From Streptomyces sp. TS71-3 (lineage in GTDB: Bacteria; Actinomycetota; Actinomycetes; Streptomycetales; Streptomycetaceae): a stretch of 64,000 nt of DNA. Where the stretch lies: NCBI RefSeq assembly GCF_018327685.1, contig NZ_BNEL01000003.1, positions 1,302,001 to 1,366,000 of the forward strand, written 5' to 3'. The notes beneath the pieces were generated by a model, which saw only the letters and a program-made list of their open reading frames with translations, was not told the origin of the DNA and did no database searches. This document shows, in pieces, positions 60,996 to 64,000 of the stretch. The position numbers were made by a program, and so were the translations under genes. The first letter of the stretch is position 1. Each line of letters opens with the position of its first letter.

Positions 60996-63131
60996 GTGAC
61001 CGCCGAGACGTCCGTGCCGTCCACAGCGCTGCTGACCGGAGCAGGCGGCATCCTGGACAGGGACAGTTCCAACTACACCGCGCGGCACCTGCTCGTCCTC
61101 GAAGGGCTCGAAGCGGTCCGGAAGCGGCCGGGCATGTACATCGGCTCGACGGACAGCCGCGGCCTGATGCACTGCCTCTGGGAGATCATCGACAACTCCG
61201 TCGACGAGGCCCTGGGCGGGTACTGCGACCACATCGAGGTCGTCCTGCACGACGACGGCTCCGTGGAGGTCAGCGACAACGGTCGCGGCATCCCCGTGGA
61301 CGTCGAGCCCAAGACCGGCCTGTCGGGCATCGAGGTCGTGATGACCAAGCTGCACGCGGGCGGCAAGTTCGGCGGTGGCTCCTACGCCGCCTCGGGCGGC
61401 CTGCACGGCGTGGGCGCCTCCGTGGTGAACGCCCTGTCCGCCCGGCTGGACGTGGAGGTCGACCGCGGCGGGCGCACCCACGAGATCAGCTTCCGGCGCG
61501 GTGTGCCCGGTGCCTTCGCCAAGGACGGCCAGGACGCATCGTTCGAGCCGGGAAGCGGCCTCCGCAAGACCAAGAAGATCCCCAAGACGCGCTCCGGCAC
61601 CCGCGTGCGGTACTGGGCCGACCGGCAGATCTTCCTCAAGGACGCCAAGCTCTCCCTGGACACCCTCCACCAGCGCGCCCGGCAGACGGCCTTCCTGGTG
61701 CCCGGCCTGACGATCGTCGTACGCGACGAGTACGGCCTGGGCGACGGCGACAGCAAGGGCGAGGAGTCCTTCCGCTTCGACGGCGGCATCAGCGAGTTCT
61801 GCGAGTACCTGGCGACGGACAAGCCGGTCTGCGACGTGCTGCGCCTGACCGGCCAGGGAACCTTCAAGGAGACCGTTCCGGTCCTGGACGACCGCGGGCA
61901 GATGACCCCGACCGAGGTCACCCGCGATCTCGGTGTCGACATCGCCCTGCGTTGGGGCACCGGTTACGACACCACCGTCCGGTCGTTCGTGAACATCATC
62001 GCCACCCCCAAGGGCGGCACCCACCTGTCCGGTTTCGAGCGCTCCGTCACACGGACGGTGAACGAGGCCCTGCGAACCCAGAAGCTGCTGCGTGTCGCCG
62101 AGGACGACATCATCAAGGACGACGCCCTGGAGGGGCTCACGGCGGTCGTCACGGTGCGCTTGGCGGAGCCGCAGTTCGAGGGCCAGACCAAGGAGGTGCT
62201 CGGCACGTCCGCGGCCAACCGGATCGTGGCGAACGTCGTCGCCAAGGAGCTCAAGGCCTTCCTGTCGTCCACCAAGCGCGACGCCAAGGCACAGGCGCGC
62301 TCAGTCCTCGACAAGACCGTCGCGGCGGCCCGCACCCGCATCGCCGCCCGGCAGCACAAGGAGGCACAGCGGCGGAAGACCGCCCTGGAGTCGTCCTCGC
62401 TGCCGGCGAAACTGGCCGACTGCCGCAGCGACGACGTCGAGCGCAGCGAGCTGTTCATCGTGGAGGGCGACTCGGCGCTCGGCACCGCCAAGCTGGCCAG
62501 GAACTCCGAGTTCCAGGCCCTGCTGCCGATCCGCGGCAAGATCCTCAATGTCCAGAAGTCGTCCGTCTCGGACATGCTCAAGAACGTCGAGTGCGGTTCG
62601 ATCATCCAGGTCATAGGAGCGGGGTCCGGCCGGACCTTCGACATCGACGCCGCCCGCTACGGAAAGATCATCCTGCTGGTCGACGCCGATGTGGACGGCG
62701 CGCACATCCGCTGCCTGCTGCTGACGCTGTTCCAGCGCTACATGCGGCCCATGGTGGAGGCCGGCCGCGTCTTCGCCGCCGTGCCGCCCCTGCACCGCAT
62801 CGAGCTCGTCCAGCCGAAGAAGGGCCAGGACAAGTACCTCTACACGTACTCCGACCGCGAACTGCGCGAGTCCCTGCTCGACCTCCAGCGGCGAGGGGTG
62901 CGCTACAAGGACTCCATCCAGCGCTACAAGGGCCTCGGCGAGATGGACGCGGACCAGCTCGCGGAGACCACGATGGACCCCCGTCACCGGACCCTGCGCC
63001 GGATCAACATCGCGGACCTGGACTCCGCCGAGCAGGTCTTCGACCTGCTCATGGGCAACGAGGTGGCACCCCGCAAGGAGTTCATCAGCGGTTCCGCGGC
63101 GACGCTGGACCGCTCGCGCATCGACGCCTGA
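60996..63131 (+). CDS. parE: DNA topoisomerase IV subunit B (ParE/GyrB2)
   Basis: 711 residues from GTG 60996 with GAGGAG 8 nt upstream. The GHKL ATPase part has YIGSTDSRGLMHCLWEIIDNSVDEAL, DNGRGIPVD and GGKFGGGSYAASGGLHGVGASVVNALS. The transducer domain contains the QTK-like GQTKEVLGTS. The TOPRIM domain has FIVEGDSALGTAK and VDADVDGAHIR, and the C-terminal IQRYKGLGEMDADQLAETTMDP is typical. It supplies ATPase and metal site for decatenating chromosomes together with ParC, whose gene is not in the window. The GyrB2/ParE type is judged from position next to hrdB. Confidence 0.95.
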   Translation: MTAETSVPSTALLTGAGGILDRDSSNYTARHLLVLEGLEAVRKRPGMYIGSTDSRGLMHCLWEIIDNSVDEALGGYCDHIEVVLHDDGSVEVSDNGRGIPVDVEPKTGLSGIEVVMTKLHAGGKFGGGSYAASGGLHGVGASVVNALSARLDVEVDRGGRTHEISFRRGVPGAFAKDGQDASFEPGSGLRKTKKIPKTRSGTRVRYWADRQIFLKDAKLSLDTLHQRARQTAFLVPGLTIVVRDEYGLGDGDSKGEESFRFDGGISEFCEYLATDKPVCDVLRLTGQGTFKETVPVLDDRGQMTPTEVTRDLGVDIALRWGTGYDTTVRSFVNIIATPKGGTHLSGFERSVTRTVNEALRTQKLLRVAEDDIIKDDALEGLTAVVTVRLAEPQFEGQTKEVLGTSAANRIVANVVAKELKAFLSSTKRDAKAQARSVLDKTVAAARTRIAARQHKEAQRRKTALESSSLPAKLADCRSDDVERSELFIVEGDSALGTAKLARNSEFQALLPIRGKILNVQKSSVSDMLKNVECGSIIQVIGAGSGRTFDIDAARYGKIILLVDADVDGAHIRCLLLTLFQRYMRPMVEAGRVFAAVPPLHRIELVQPKKGQDKYLYTYSDRELRESLLDLQRRGVRYKDSIQRYKGLGEMDADQLAETTMDPRHRTLRRINIADLDSAEQVFDLLMGNEVAPRKEFISGSAATLDRSRIDA

Positions 63132-63264
63132 GGCGCCCGCGCGCGCAGGGGCGCCGGGTCTGTCGGTCCGGCCGGTTCCCGGTGGCGGCTCCGCGGGGCC
63201 GGGGCGCTGTCTCCGGCGGTTCCGGCGCGTGCGGCTCTGTTCGGCGGCTTCGGCTCGGGCCGCC

Positions 63265-63332
63265 GGCACGAGGCCCCGGGGTGGTGCCTCGTGCGGGCGG
63301 CACGAGGCCCCGGGGTAGTGCCTCGTGCGGGC
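63265..63332 (+). repeat. Tandem 34-bp repeat, each unit a hairpin, downstream of parE
   Basis: Two 34-bp copies (63265-63298 and 63299-63332) differ at one base. Each folds into a 9-bp stem GCACGAGGC / GCCTCGTGC with an 11-nt loop. They lie 133 bp after parE and probably serve as a double terminator. The rest of the 389-bp gap (63132-63520) contains no gene. Confidence 0.85.
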
Positions 63333-63520
63333 GGCACGAGCACGCTCCACCCTTGGGTGGAGTTCAGGATCCACCTGGGTTCCACCTCCGCTCCGATCTC
63401 TTGACCAGGCCTTTTCCGTAGTGTCGACGTCGTTGCCCGGCTTCGGCGGCTGCTCGGTGCGTTCCTGCGCGGACGGCGCCCGCGGCCGACCGTCCTCGTC
63501 GTTCGCTCACGGAGGCCCTG

Positions 63521-64000
63521 ATGTCCACGCTCGTCGATGTTGTGGCAGCCCTCGCCGTCGTCGCCCTGATCGTGGTGCGCCAGGTCAGGCCCCAGCGGGC
63601 CACCGGCGGCAGGCGCTGGTGGCTGGTCCCCGCGGTGCTGATCTACCTCGCCGTGCGCGAGCCCGGCCTCCTGGATCCCCGGCACCAGGCCGCGGCCGCG
63701 CTGCTCCTCGCCGCCGAGCTGCTGATCGGCATCCTGATGGGCGCCGCCTGGGCCTGGACCAGCCGCATCTGGACCGAGCCCGACGGCTCCGTATGGGTGC
63801 GGGGCACGAAGGCGACCGTGGCCGTCTGGGTCATCGGCATAGCCGTTCGCCTGGCCCTCGCCGGCGTGGGCGTCGCGATGGGCATACACCAGGGGAGCGG
63901 TGCCCTGCTGCTCGCGCTCGCCGCCTCGCTGCTGGTGCGCTCCGGGCTGCTGGCCTGGCGAGCGGGGCTCATGAACGGCACCCTCGGTCGGGCCACGTCG
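63521..64000 (+). CDS. DUF1453-like membrane protein (truncated by window end)
   Basis: The open frame from ATG 63521, with GGAGG at 63511-63515, runs to the edge without a stop (160 codons). It starts MSTLVDVVAALAVVALIVVR and continues QVRPQRATGGRRWWLVPAV. About four TM helices are visible. RQVRPQR, SRIWTEPDGSVWVRGT and the general plan resemble CcdC/DUF1453 proteins, which have no firm function. The frame is complete at its start and its codon usage is normal, so only the right end is missing. It lies after parE on the same strand. Confidence 0.75.
   Translation, partial: MSTLVDVVAALAVVALIVVRQVRPQRATGGRRWWLVPAVLIYLAVREPGLLDPRHQAAAALLLAAELLIGILMGAAWAWTSRIWTEPDGSVWVRGTKATVAVWVIGIAVRLALAGVGVAMGIHQGSGALLLALAASLLVRSGLLAWRAGLMNGTLGRATS

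Noticed and set aside
60629..63421. 930-codon frame overlapping parE
   Set aside because: Arg-rich shadow frame; ParE has intact GHKL and TOPRIM motifs in another frame.

Overview
The window is a chromosomal segment from a Streptomyces species. The evidence is very high GC content with third-position G/C bias, hrdB and whiH side by side, a parE-type gyrB paralogue, and actinobacterial markers such as a DUF7455 protein and a class II ribonucleotide reductase. From memory, the gene order matches the conserved core of the S. coelicolor chromosome from the glutamate transporter (about SCO5777) to just beyond parE (about SCO5823). It is therefore mostly ordinary core genome with lineage-specific decoration. 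No IS element, prophage, CRISPR array, tRNA or rRNA gene was seen.

Layout, 1-23 kb: the start of gluA, the GluR-GluK two-component system facing away from it, a TAXI-type solute-binding protein, a dienelactone hydrolase, and a PAS/GAF/SpoIIE phosphatase-kinase regulator. Then comes the tRNA-modification and stringent-response block: miaB, an extradiol-dioxygenase-like protein, a small acidic protein, miaA, a membrane protein, dapF, rshA, an M1 metallopeptidase and hflX. hflX has a textbook SigR promoter. Two tandem paralogous secreted trypsin-like proteases follow.

23.8-30.6 kb: a compact NRPS-independent siderophore operon with a diaminobutyrate aminotransferase, two IucA/IucC synthetases and a siderophore-type acetyltransferase. 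No local N-hydroxylase or decarboxylase is present. The second synthetase carries a roughly 190-residue insertion built partly from a 30-bp minisatellite.

30.6-46 kb: a DNA-damage and nucleotide block with a DinG/XPD-like helicase, lexA, nrdR (tandem NrdR boxes) and nrdJ. It is followed by a TerD protein, a DUF4937 protein, a histidine phosphatase, an ADP-ribosylglycohydrolase, a divergent MFS/TetR efflux pair with two near-identical operators, rnhB and a hypothetical protein.

46-64 kb: a hypothetical protein, a RecQ helicase fused to a phosphoribosyltransferase-like tail, a DUF4192 protein (two perfect inverted DnaA boxes lie between these two), a NUDIX regulator, and a fused ABC ATPase-membrane protein with degenerate catalytic motifs. 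Then come whiH, hrdB, a secreted trypsin, DUF7455, parE and the start of a DUF1453 membrane protein that runs off the edge.

Three themes cut across the genes. Tandem repeats of 18-95 bp are unusually frequent (at least eight loci). Many genes have a TANNNT hexamer 6-7 nt before the start codon and no Shine-Dalgarno sequence, which suggests leaderless mRNAs. Most operator-like palindromes sit where the expected regulator should act. All assignments come from reading translations and motifs; no database search was run.
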